Shown here piece after piece: positions 1-10,364 of a DNA stretch of 64,000 nt. Numbering within the stretch: the stretch's first letter is position 1; every line of letters begins with the position of its first letter. The stretch spans positions 6,217,501 through 6,281,500 of the forward strand of contig NC_083519.1 of NCBI RefSeq assembly GCF_032362555.1, read 5' to 3'. The notes beneath the pieces are model-generated. The model was not told where the DNA came from, did no database searches, and saw only the letters and a list, made by a program, of their open reading frames with translations. Position numbers and translations under genes: made by a program. This DNA comes from Amyelois transitella (lineage: Eukaryota > Arthropoda > Insecta > Lepidoptera > Pyralidae).

Positions 1-161
1 TTCAGCTTAAGTTTGCTATATCTTAAAACAATCAAATAATACCTAATTCCTAATTTGTCCTGAGACTTCTGTTACGGTAAACGAACTTTACAATACAACA
101 TTTTATTTAATAAGCATTATTCATGAATTTCAAGTTTAGGCAGGCGTTTATAATTTCATAC

Positions 162-1031
162 CTAAAAGTCCGATCAAGTTAATATGTTGTAGTTCTTGCA
201 GCAACTTAATTTCTCTTAAAGCTGTCCTGTTGATTCCATCTTGAGCCTCTAAACGAGACCCTATTTTTATCTTCTTTACAGCAACTATTTTATCAGTTTT
301 GACATCTCTAGCTTTGTACACTGTTGCAAACTGTGGATAAATGTAAACTAAATTTATTGTACAAATAGGTACACTGATTTAAAAATGTCTATATCAGTTG
401 TGGGGTAAGACAGAGCCAATAGTCTTCAAAAGACTGATAGGCCACATTCTGCTGTTTGGCTAAATGATAGATTCAAATAGTGACAGATTGCTAGCCCATC
501 GCCTAAAAGAAGAATCCCAAGTTTATAATAGGTTACATTACATTTACAAAAACCATAAAAAAATATTTAGGGAATGTTGTGATGTGAAAGAAGATGTAGG
601 TAGTTACAGGAATAGAAAAGGGTATGTTAAGATGGTTTGGCCATGTGGAGAGGATGAATGAAAGCAGGTTGACTAAGCAGATACACAAGAAGAGTGTGAA
701 GGGATAGGTCGGAGTGGTCGGTCGGACTAGACAAACGTATCTTGATCAAATTAAGGACGTCCAGGCAAAGGGTCAGGTCAAGAGTACCCGAAACCGCCGA
801 GCTTGTATGAAGAAAAGATGAAGCGAAGGAAGTATGCAGAAATCGTGGCAAGTGGAAAGATGTAGTCTCTGCCTACCCCTCCGGGAAGGCGTGATTTTAA
901 GTATGTATGTATAAAAATTTACACAAATGGAAAATAACATTAGATATTATTTTTATAGCAAAAGATAGCTATCTTACCTGGCCTTCTCCAAGAAAGTCGA
1001 TTTTTTCATAGCGTAAGGTTGGTTCGTCCAT
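162..1031 (-). CDS. Cdk7: Cyclin-dependent kinase 7, 5' exons only (partial)
   Basis: Two coding exons on the minus strand: exon 1 at 1031-978 (18 codons, ATG at 1031-1029, donor GTAAGA) and exon 2 at 330-162 (acceptor ...CACAG, donor GTATGA, ending in phase 1). The protein opens [18 protein letters not shown] and continues [20 protein letters not shown]. The glycine-rich loop is split by the intron, the VAVKK lysine is the ATP-binding lysine, and NRTALRE is the CDK7 form of the PSTAIRE helix. CDK7 is the catalytic subunit of the CDK-activating kinase in TFIIH, phosphorylating the RNA polymerase II CTD and other CDKs. The remaining kinase exons lie left of the window; none is visible in 1-161. 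The intron (331-977) carries two retroelement fragments. It is divergently arranged with DET1, about 1.6 kb away. Confidence 0.93.
396..528 (-). repeat. Short TATG-tailed retroelement, middle fragment
   Basis: Degenerate internal part of the short retroelement family seen many times in this window (reference copy at 33188-33444). It is recognised by 'cagagccaatagtcttc', 'tagcccatcgcctaaaag' and 'gaatcccaagttt'. It lies in Cdk7 intron 1, just before a LINE fragment. Confidence 0.8.
568..913 (+). mobile_element. RTE-type LINE, 5'-truncated 3' end
   Basis: The last ~345 bp of the LINE family whose full-length copy is at 45682-48980. It encodes the C-terminal block (RWFGHVERM-like, then the [14 protein letters not shown]-like block) with substitutions and indels. 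It ends in the family terminus 'cctacccctccggg...gcgtgatttt' followed by a TATG-rich tail. It sits in Cdk7 intron 1, antisense to that gene. Confidence 0.88.
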
Positions 1032-2651
1032 ATTTTAATATTACTCAACTGTTTTACTTAGCACTAGTAATATATCTTAAACAAAAATACATCTATATAG
1101 ACATAACGTTACTTTACAAAAGGTAGGACTTTATTTTTTATTCAATTTTACGCTAAAATATACCACATCTGCAAATTCAAAATCAAAACACAAAACTGTA
1201 ATTTCAAATCTTTATCATGACATTTCACTTGTCATAAATAACACGCGCTTGCTTGACTAGTGTTTAAGCCGCTATTAGACTATGCGATATTAAGGCTATC
1301 TTAGTCTTAAAACGAATAGTGTAATAACAGTTAGACTCTGAATTCGGACTGCAATACCGGGCTCGAGGAGTCTTAATATCGAATAGTGTAAAAAGACAGA
1401 CTGTTCAGGCTGCTCTCGTGTCTGCAGTGAGTGGACGTGTCCGTGCGCTACGAATGTGTATATCAAGAAAATGGCGTGCTCCACAGCAACAATAGGAGCT
1501 ATTTTTAAGTGTCCTTGATTTATATCGAGAGATGTCATATTTATTACTTATGGCAAAAAAACATAGATACATACATGACAACAATACATGAATATAGTCA
1601 CGTCTATATACCTTGCTGGGTGAACAGAGCCAACAGTCCTAAAGAGTCTGATAGACAACGTTCAGCTGTACTGTATGGGTTAATTATAGAATTGAGATTC
1701 AAATATTGAAAGGTTGCTAGCCCATCGTCTAAAAGAATCCCAAGAGTTGGAGTGGCCCTATTCTAACGTGGAGAACCAAATGGCATAAAAATTAAGGAAT
1801 TAGATTGCAGGGGTTAACAGTTTTTTTTATACAAGTAATCTTCCTTTATTGAATAAATTTGAGATAAAATCGAGGTCATCACGTCCTAGTCGGAGGTAGT
1901 TTAATGAGTCGGATGTTTCCAATATTGTTATAACTAGTCAAAGACATTGCAGCAAGTGCTACGACAATATTTGCAAGCTTCGAGATGCCATACAACCGTC
2001 TAAGTCGACAGATTGCGTGAGACTGAACAAGCGTTCGTTTGACTGGTATAATAGCGACCAGTCTAGTTAGACTCTCAGACAGACCTAGTGTCTCTATTTA
2101 GTTTGTGAGACAGACTTAATGTCGCGTGCTGAAAAACGAATAGTGAAATAACAGCAGAAGCTGAACAAATGTCTTATCTACTATTCTTTTTCCATTCAAC
2201 TCTTGAAACCGCAACAATCAACATTGCAACTGGCGGGACCAGGCGGCTACAGAAGCAGGGTCAATTTAAGTCGATACTCTAAGGATCAATTGGAGTCAAT
2301 GATGCATGACAATGCACTCCGTGCCTGGCTTCAAATTACAGAAATTGTACATAAAAATTTCATCATTTCACTGTCAATGTCATTGTTTGTTTTGTTGTCA
2401 TCTTAGCTCTCAAACTTTGGGTTTCTGATTGTGTTCAATATTTTATTTTTATAAAAATTGATAGAAATTGTGTAAAATTTTAAGCTAGGTCACATTTATC
2501 ATGACATGCTGATTCAGATCATAAATAAATCCAAGTACTTTAAAAAGTTTGCGTAAATGAATTTAAGTGTATTCTTGATTGAATAGAAATCATGCCAGTT
2601 GAACCAGTTTTCTTTCCATGATCAAAACTTAGAGACAAATAATTTGTCGAA
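1032..2651. other. Divergent intergenic region between Cdk7 and DET1
   Basis: No coding exon found. It must hold the promoters of Cdk7 (minus) and DET1 (plus). It contains one short retroelement (1585-1785). The phrase 'aaaacgaatagtg.aataacag' occurs at about 1310 and again at about 2135, so a second low-copy repeat is likely. No clear TATA box was found. Confidence 0.6.
1585..1785 (-). repeat. Short TATG-tailed retroelement, internally deleted copy
   Basis: It runs from 'agtcacgtctatataccttg' through 'gttgctagcccatcgtctaa' to 'gtggagaaccaaatggca', so both tail (left) and head (right) are present. The segment with 'cgccttttacgacatccatgg' is missing. It is divergent from the other copies and therefore old. 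Confidence 0.8.
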
Positions 2652-5600
2652 ATGGCTTCAACAAGTAATCAGAGTAATGTTTATTATGAAGACATTCCAC
2701 CTGGGACCCTCAACGAGGAGGAGTTCTTTTGCACAGAGCGTATTGTCCCTAGGAAAATAAAACCCCAAAACATTGTTGTGAGATTAATGGAAAGAGAAAT
2801 ATATGGATCGAAAAAGCCAGGTTCGCATTTCCATGTGGTGCGAGAGTTCTACCAGAATATATTTCCTAATTTGACAATAGTGAACGTTGAAAAACCTCCA
2901 TGTTTCCTAAGGAAATTCAGTCCGGATGGAAAGCATTTTATTGCCTTTTCTGCTGATCAAACTTCCTTAGAGGTAAGCTGTAATTTTGTTTATAAGTGTT
3001 GCAAAAGCTGGCCACTCTTCTTGCTGAATTTCTGCTAAGCACATATGAAATCATGCTTGTCTCTTGGTGGGGTAGACAGACACTTTTCATAATCCTTTTG
3101 TTTTCTTCATATTCATGCTTTTCTTCATGCAAGCTCTTTTGTTTTGGGTTCTCTTGACCTGGCCCTTTGGTAGACTTCAGAGCAGTTCTGAATTTGGTTA
3201 TTTGTTATGTAAACTCTTCACAAGTTTGTTGCAAGATAAGCAAAAAATTGGTAATAAATAGTATATAAAATATATATACTTTCAGATATATGAATACAGA
3301 GGAGCTGCAGCAGCTGGAGACCTTGTTGCGGGCTATCCTTCAGATTTGTTGAATGCTGATGCTGACATACATTACCGGATCAGAACCCATATTTTCTACC
3401 GTTTTTTCAAAGTGAGTTTGTATTAACAAGTTAAAATAATATAGGAACATTACAAAAAAATCACAATAATTTTGATCTTGTATTAAAATTAATAACAACT
3501 TGTGACCCGCCCTGGCCGCAATTTTAAATCTGTAATATCTTAGAAATATTCATTTAAATCTTGTGCTGTAAAGGACCATAGAGATCTATATTAAATCAAC
3601 AATGTATTTAAGCTTTTTAATTGGATAAGGATTAATGCTGTATTGGTTAAAATTGCTTCAAAATTTGCCATTATTTGTCGCAAAAATTAAATGACAAAAA
3701 AAATTTATTGTGGGATGTCCATGAGAGATAGACACATACCATGGCGGAGTTTTCTGTAGACCTTTTCAAAGTGTACAAATAATAAATACATTATTTTGAT
3801 AAATCTCTAGGGTTCAGCCTGCTTTGGCAATGTTAGGAGAAAAAATATGATAATTAAGGACATCACATTAGAAACCTCAAAAATAACAGTATTTCTTCAC
3901 TATTTAATGGATGTTATTATACATGTAAACCTTCCCCTTGAATCACTATCTATTGAAATTTATAGATTTTAGCATACAAAGGAACATAGGGACAGAGACA
4001 GTGACTTTGTTTTCTACTATGTAGTGATTCTGTTGTAAACTGACACATTTAGAAATATTTATTTTCTTCAGCCAAAATATACAGTGAATGTATGTCAGCA
4101 ACGTGAAGTACCAAGAAATGAGCGAAACTCTAATCATATGCCACCAATGGAGCAGCAGCTCAACAGAGAATGCAGCCTGTTCACTGAGGATGGCCGGTAT
4201 GTCATAGTGGGCTCTGCGGCGCACATCCCTGATGACCTCAGACCACACTTCTATCACATACACAGCAACAATGAGGCTGTTACGCCTACTATGAGGTTAG
4301 TGTAGTTAAACATCGTAGTGTGCTTGTTTCGCAAAGTTAAGGTGCAAAGTTTCATAATCTAATTCTTCTTATGATTTGGCTAGTTCTTGACTGTTAGCTA
4401 ACGCTAATATTTCATATTGAAGATCAAATAGTATCATCATTGAGTAAGATCCCATTACACAAGTCTCAAATTTTCATTGGAGCTCAGTGTGATTTTTCCA
4501 TTTACTTTGAAAATGCAATGAGTACTGGAGTAACACCTGTGGCTCTCCCCACTTAAAAGGGGATTCTAAAAAATTGTCTCTTGGTGCACCTCTAGTCCAC
4601 ATAAGGTAATTCATATAACCTATATGGCAAGTTTCAATTCTCTAAATCCAGGGATTTTGCCTGCATGTTGATGTTAGTCTGTCAAACAATTGAATGACTT
4701 CTTTTATATAAAAATTCAAGAAGATTGTATGAAATTTGCTTATGCCAAAGGTAAAAGTTATACTTGTCAAAGTTAATAGCTACTCAAAATTCCTCTGGTA
4801 CTTATAACTGAGTTTTATATGTTATCGGTGTTTATGTTTCAGGTCAGCATTGGAAGATTATTCCCTCCATCTGGTGGATTTGCACCAGGGCAAGTTATGT
4901 GATACAAAACATTTTAGGATTGATAAAATCTATCTCTCTCATAACCAAGGCATCTACCTGTACAAGGAAGTGCTGGCGGTGCTTTCCGTCCAACATCAGA
5001 CAATACATTTATTCCAAATTGTTGATGGAATGTTGATTGAGATGAGGAAAATAGGCAGATTCTGTTATGATGACGACCCATTTATTGTTAGTTCAGTGTT
5101 TGCACCACTTTTACACGAAAGACCCTTCCATGAAGAGACAATAAATAGTTTGAAACACAGACTGCTTGTTTTCCTATTCAAAAGAGCAAAGACGATTAGC
5201 GACGAGAGCAGAGATCCCCTTGAACTAAGGAAATTTTATAAATACTTTGACATGTTCAGGAGTCTGAGAATGTGGAAGATGCAACTGCTTGATGAAGACC
5301 ATCTCTTTATTAAGTATGCAAGTGAAGAAGTAGTCACGTTGAGAGTGGCCGAACCGAACAGCCAGTCATCATTCTTTGTGATATACAACATTAGTGAGAG
5401 TAAAATTTTGGAAGTATATGAAAACACTTCTGAAGGGTTGTTACAACTGTTTGAAAATTACTGTGATTGTTTTAGAAATGCCAGACTGTGCGCTGATTCA
5501 CAATTTACGTGCTCGCCGTCTAACAATCTGTATGCTCGCATGACACAGCAGAGGTTCAAGCAGACAATTGTAAGAGCTATATACGGCGGGCGCACAGAGG

Positions 5601-6149
5601 CTACTAAAAGAATATTGGCTCAGTTACCCATAAGTGCCCAATCATATAGCGGTTCTCCATATTTAGACTTGGGTCTTTTTAGTTATGACGATAAATGGGT
5701 CTCTGTGATGGAAAGGCCCAAAGCTTATGGTGAATATCCTATTAGGTGAGAAATGCTACCTTTTTGGTTTCATTATATTACACACACCAAGAAATGTAGT
5801 TACCTCCAGTGAAAAAGCGCTAACAGATACGTCATATTTTTCTGTTTTAGTTTTCAACAAGTTTCAAATATCGTGCCCAGAATCTCAAATATGACAGTCA
5901 GTCAACTAGGCAGTGCAGTGTCCTATTTTATTTATTTAAATTTGAATGTTTTCCAGGTTTTACGCTCGGGATTCGGGTCTATTGAAGTTCAAGATCTACG
6001 CCGGCGTGCTGGGCCAGTCGGTGCCCGCGAGCGCGCGGCGGCTGGTCGCGTTCACCTTCCACCCCACCGACCCCTTCGCCATCAGCGTGCAGCGAACTAA
6101 CTCAGAGTACATTGTCAATTTTCACATAAGGAACGCTGTGTACAGCTGA
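2652..6149 (+). CDS. DET1: DET1 homologue (CUL4-DDB1 ubiquitin ligase adaptor)
   Basis: Five exons: 2652-2972, 3286-3411, 4072-4295, 4843-5745, 5957-6149. They join in phase with GT-AG borders into 588 aa ending at TGA 6147-6149. Recognised by long blocks shared with vertebrate DET1: [77 protein letters not shown] and the C-terminal [19 protein letters not shown]. Human DET1 is about 550 aa. The extra length is partly an N-terminal extension rich in acidic residues before the conserved core, so the start at 2652 (first ATG of the frame) is plausible but not proven. By family, DET1 works with DDB1, DDA1, CUL4 and COP1 in the nucleus to ubiquitinate transcription factors. The last exon is GC-rich compared with the others. 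A candidate polyadenylation signal AATAAA is at about 6532. Confidence 0.95.
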
Positions 6150-6834
6150 TGTTTCAAAAGAATACTGCTTTATTGCAGAAGATCCTAGGGAACATATTTT
6201 CTATTACGTGCAGAATATGTAGGATTGTTTCAGCCTCTTAGAGATCGAGCATGCAGGCATATTTGCGCGTTACATACTTGGTATAAAAAGACGACGCGAT
6301 AAATCCTTACTCATTTTGATAACGCATCTTTCCAAAAGGGATAAAATAGGTACACAATTTTCTTCCTAAGAGTAATAGGACTGTAGTAATAGGCTTCTAA
6401 AATTGGTTGCTATACAATGAATCGAAAAGATATTTGTCACGATAGGTGTAATTTAAAAAAATGTATAGTAAATAAGTAAAAATATATTGAAACAAAATCG
6501 GTCCTTCGGCCGGTAAAATCAACGACTTATAAATAAACATAAAATCTAACGCCTATGCGGTTTGTCGATCTTACGTACAAAAACTGATATCAACCATTTT
6601 GAATTGCACACAGATTAAGATCGGTGCCATATTTTTGTGTGCATCTTATCAATTTTAAGACGGCTGTCTGACAAAAAGTGATATGTTGAACGCATGGCAG
6701 TCGGGTTTCCTTCCATTAAAACGTTTATTTTCAATGTGGTGTAAAATAATAAGAGAATGTGTATATATCTGACGAGTTACTACTATGTAGTAAATTGTAT
6801 TGACGTTAGTTTTATACTATAGGCAAGGGCACAG
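6150..6834. other. DET1 3' untranslated and intergenic sequence
   Basis: No open reading frame of note. AATAAA at 6532-6537 is a reasonable end for the DET1 transcript. The rest is AT-rich with nothing recognised, up to the left arm of the inverted-repeat element at 6835. Confidence 0.5.
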
Positions 6835-7580
6835 AATAGGCTATTACACTCTTTTTTGAAAACTGTTTTAAATCAATCCTGAGACTGTGTTATACCTATA
6901 GAATTTTTATTAAAATTTTTTGAAGCCGAAAAGTGCTCTAAAAACGATTTATTATTTATGATTTTGTATTTTCGCGCGAAAACGCCATCCGCCATGCTGG
7001 TTTGACTCGTGACGTCATACTTTTAGTAAACAATACAAAAAATAGGTTATGTTGGATTGGTTGTGTAATAATTTACCTATTATAATTGTGTATTGTAAGA
7101 GAATGTTTAATACAATAAATACTTACATCGCTGTTTTAACATTTCTTAATTCAGCAGAACAGAAATCGGGATTGGACGCAAAAAATTTCGCCACCATCAA
7201 CGTATTAATCCTCGGTAGATTTATATTGTCTGCTTTTACAAAACCGTCTTCCATGATTCTATTAAATTATTAAAGAGTAAAAACCCAAAAATGTGATAGA
7301 AATTTTAAAATTTCAAAATAAACAGAGCCTGACATCATCAATATGTTTTCGATTCGATATTTGTTTACTAAAAGTATGACGTCACGTCAGTACCCAACAT
7401 GGCGGATAGCGTTTTCGACTTTTGAAGAACAGATTAAAAAAGAGGATTTTTTAAATTGAATTATAAAATCCATATTGCACTTTTATGAATAATGATCGAT
7501 GTTTTTCTTTTATTTTTTACAAAATCTATAAGATACGTGCATTTTTATATTTTTTTTTACATGGTGTAAAATAGCCTATT
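6835..7580. mobile_element. Inverted-repeat (MITE/foldback-like) element with a candidate exon inside
   Basis: The ends are inverted copies: 'aataggctattacac' at 6835 and 'gtgtaaaatagcctatt' ending at 7580. A longer inner inverted block pairs about 6975-7034 with about 7357-7418 and includes 'gacgtcatacttttagtaaa' on the left and its complement on the right. Each arm therefore has a palindromic TGACGTCA site and a GCCATG/CATGGC block. The target duplication is unclear because the flanks are themselves palindromic. The centre is unique sequence with a possible coding exon on the minus strand (7127-7254). No transposase is visible, so it is a non-autonomous element or a decayed larger one. Confidence 0.65.
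7127..7254 (-). CDS. Candidate first coding exon inside the inverted-repeat element
   Basis: On the minus strand an ATG (7254-7252) opens 42 codons ending at a good donor (GTAAGT at 7126-7121). It reads MEDGFVKADN, then LPRINTLMVAKFFASNP, then FCSAELRNVKTA. From memory the 'MVAxFFxxNPxFxSAExRxVK' pattern resembles the N-terminus of insect SWIM zinc-finger/YqaJ-like proteins. That is recall, not a search result, and no downstream exon was found. It could be a captured host exon, the element's own gene, or chance. Confidence 0.3.
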
Positions 7581-8086
7581 ATTAAAATATGGGGAGCTTG
7601 GTTAATAAACGCAAAATAAACTGCCTGATTAATGTCAACCTTGTCTTATTTTTTACACCTACAAACTCATAGGTATAAGTAGTAAATCTACCCCCGATTT
7701 CATAAGATAAAAAAAGATGGAAAAACCAAGTGAGTATGTAGGTATTATGAGAGTTTCTAGCTTTAATACTTTGTAAGAACAATATATATAGCTACCACTT
7801 GATATTAGTTATAATATTGCGAAAGAAAATGAAAGTTGAAGGTTTTGAAGAATTCTTAAATTATATTTGAGCTTTTTAAAAAAATTATTTCATCTTCCAA
7901 CTTGTTTTTATCAACCTTTTTTATTTGGCGTTTTCTGTCAGTCATAATTCGGCAAGGCAACGGACAGGCCGTTGTCAACAAAATCGTACAATAAAATGGG
8001 TAATTTATGTTGATATTGCACACTACCCACTATGCATAACTCAAGTTACATATAACGCTGTTCTGTTCAACTCTCATGCAACAATC
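7581..8086. other. Intergenic, AT-rich
   Basis: No gene or repeat recognised. This is the presumed upstream region of the unrecognised gene starting at 8087. The reading frame of that gene is open back to about 7925 without an earlier ATG. Confidence 0.4.
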
Positions 8087-9527
8087 ATGCAGTGCCAACA
8101 ACCGCCATTTGGAATCGGTTTCCCTTATCCTGGTCAATATATTCCAAGCAATCCAGGTATTCAACACATTTTACTTTTTTCCCTCTTTTATATTGTCTAC
8201 TTATAATTGGTGCCAGATGTGGGTGATAAGTTATGGTTTAATTTTCCTTTACACAGAATCGCCTAAATTGTCTAGCCCCACTTATTTTTTCCTTTTAAAT
8301 TTTGCCCTTGATCTATGTATTATGGGCAAAATGAAAACGACAATAAGTAGGTATTTCATGTAAAATATTTACATAATCATAAAAAATTTTACTGTCGTTT
8401 TGTATCTTACACTACACTTACACTTAGATACAATTAAATATGAATATTTAGTAAGATTGAAATTCCAGTAAATCCATTCAACGGTTTAGCTCCAGATGTA
8501 ATTGGCGAAGGCGAAGTTAAATCCATAACTTTCCCGGACGGCACTATCCAGTATTACTTCTTGCCTATTAGATGGCCAACCGACATCTACTTGAAACGAT
8601 GGCCACCGCACCCTTTCGATGAAATGTATTGCAATTCTTACAGTAAACCTAATACAGGAGTTTGGATTATAAGAAATTTCTCTAACACGTATGTATACTT
8701 TGGGGATTTAATAATTTCAACATTTTATGTGTAAATAATGTAGCTGAGTAGCTTGGTACTCAGAAATATATTTTTTATAACAGAATAATATGTTTGCCCA
8801 ACCCAGAATTCCAAAAAAGGGGTCAAACTCAGACCCCATGGAAAATTCCGATGTACCCTTGTAGGAATGATGATCCTTACATTAAATGTTCCATAAGTTA
8901 CAGTTTGAATCATGCGAGCTGTACCATTAAAAATAAGTATAATGCACGACACATGAAGTAAACAATAAAGGCCCGGCACGTAATTCGTTTTTTATATAAC
9001 ACTCTTTAAGACAACGATGACATAGTCCTTCGTAAGGTACGCTTAGTCTCGAGATTGGCACATTCAGGTTCATATTATAAACCAACGTCAGGTGCCATAG
9101 ATAGACTCTGATACTAAATTAATATTACTCGATAAGCTAATAAATGAACAGCTACTAAAACAGCTTGTAAATACTATTCCTTTCAGGGTATCGCCCGTAT
9201 ATAATCAATATTGGCAAAGAACGAGCCTTGATCCTTTCTCTAAACCCTGTTTTGGGTTTGACGGCAGCGTTATACCAGGAGGTTTTCAGCTAAAGGCAGG
9301 TATTTCATTTAATTCATTATATAAAACAATAGCAAGAAAGATACTCAGTCAAATATTCAAAATTACTTACTGCTCGGTCTTAAATTGAAACTAAACTTTT
9401 CAAATTACTTATTGATCTACGTCCTACGTCCAAAAAATATAAATACCAAAACATGTTGAAATAAGGTTAGTTACTTTTATTTTCAGACGCAAGGTCCATA
9501 ACCATCATTACAGGAATATTTCCCTAA
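8087..9527 (+). CDS. Unrecognised gene, N-terminal exons
   Basis: Three exons join cleanly: 8087-8156, 8469-8688, 9187-9299 (GT-AG, phases 1, 2, 1). They begin MQCQQPPFGIGFPYPGQYIP and include SITFPDGTIQYYFLPIRWP and NQYWQRTSLDPFSKPCFGFD. The sequence is rich in Pro, Tyr, Trp and Phe, with no signal peptide, membrane segment or domain I recognise. From exon 3 the obvious next exon (acceptor at 9486) continues in phase and stops at TAA 9525-9527, giving a 147-aa protein. A long open frame immediately downstream (9552-10364) suggests that the normal product is longer. This may be a lepidopteran lineage gene; no function is proposed. Confidence 0.55.
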
Positions 9528-9551
9528 AAATAATTTTGACTGTTATTATAG

Positions 9552-10364
9552 TTTCACAATGACGGTTGGACATCAACTACGGACCTTCATTGCTTTTGTC
9601 CATACGTTCCTCCTGTCGCTTATACATGTTCGACTGCAGTGCAAGTAGAAACACCAAAGGATACGAATAATTGCTGCCAAATTGCAGACCACGATAATTC
9701 TTGTACCAAAGCACATTGTAGGCATACAAAAGAGTTTAATAATGGCAGAAGTAAATGTGACTGTAGAAACTTTGGTAAGAATACCGCTAGTCATATGTCG
9801 ATCGATAAACCGAAAAGAAGCTTAAGTCGTTCAAAAACAAGCCCAAGTACTTCAAAAGAAAGCGTTAAAATATCAAAAAGCAAGCAAAAGAAATCAAGTT
9901 CGCGTAAAGAAACAAAATATAGTGATATAATTTGCAAGTGTGCCTCGCAAAGTTCTGCAGAAACTCAATTTTATAACGTTAAAAAAAAATCTCAAAAAAG
10001 TAATCGACCCACTGGGAAGGGTAGCAAATTAGACGTAAATGAGGACGAGGATAAGTCTGAGAAAGCAAAGACGTACGACATGGGGTGTAAAGTGTGTGAC
10101 TTACTAAGAGTTACTGATAAGCTAGTGGCAACATATAACGACCAAGCTAGTGACGTCAAAGAGGTCGAGGGAGCAACGCAAACTGGATGTGGCCCGAGCT
10201 GCTCGTGGTCTTCCACCGATCTGAGAGGACACACATCGCGGTTTAAGAAGAAAAGGTTGCTCTGTCGAAACAAGAAGAGGGCTGCAAGGTCGACTGAGCA
10301 ACTCATAGGCGTCTACGATGCACCCAGTAGCGAATCTTATAGTTCAAAGTGTGAAACGAGCTAA
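9552..10364 (+). CDS. Cys- and Lys/Ser-rich C-terminal frame, probably the last exon of the preceding gene
   Basis: An acceptor-like 'attatag' ends at 9551 and is followed by 270 open codons ending at 10362-10364. The frame starts FHNDGWTSTTDLHCFCPYVP, then has Cys pairs (NNCC, CDC, CKC, CKVC, CGPSC) around a basic Ser/Lys-rich middle, and ends SSESYSSKCETS. It contains no ATG near its start, so it needs an upstream exon. Exon 3 (to 9299) leaves phase 1 while this exon needs phase 0. Either a GC donor at 'AAG|GCAGGT' (9296) is used, or there is a missed micro-exon, a frameshift, or an assembly error. A second frame (about 9514-9570, EYFPKNNFDCYYSF) also looks protein-like, which favours an indel here. 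AATAAA lies about 100 bp downstream. Confidence 0.5.
   Translation, partial: FHNDGWTSTTDLHCFCPYVPPVAYTCSTAVQVETPKDTNNCCQIADHDNSCTKAHCRHTKEFNNGRSKCDCRNFGKNTASHMSIDKPKRSLSRSKTSPSTSKESVKISKSKQKKSSSRKETKYSDIICKCASQSSAETQFYNVKKKSQKSNRPTGKGSKLDVNEDEDKSEKAKTYDMGCKVCDLLRVTDKLVATYNDQASDVKEVEGATQTGCGPSCSWSSTDLRGHTSRFKKKRLLCRNKKRAARSTEQLIGVYDAPSSESYSSKCETS

Noticed and set aside
9525-9527. Accepting TAA as the certain end of the gene at 8087
   Set aside because: Possible, but the long open frame beginning 24 bases later, with an acceptor at its edge, makes this end doubtful. Both options are reported.
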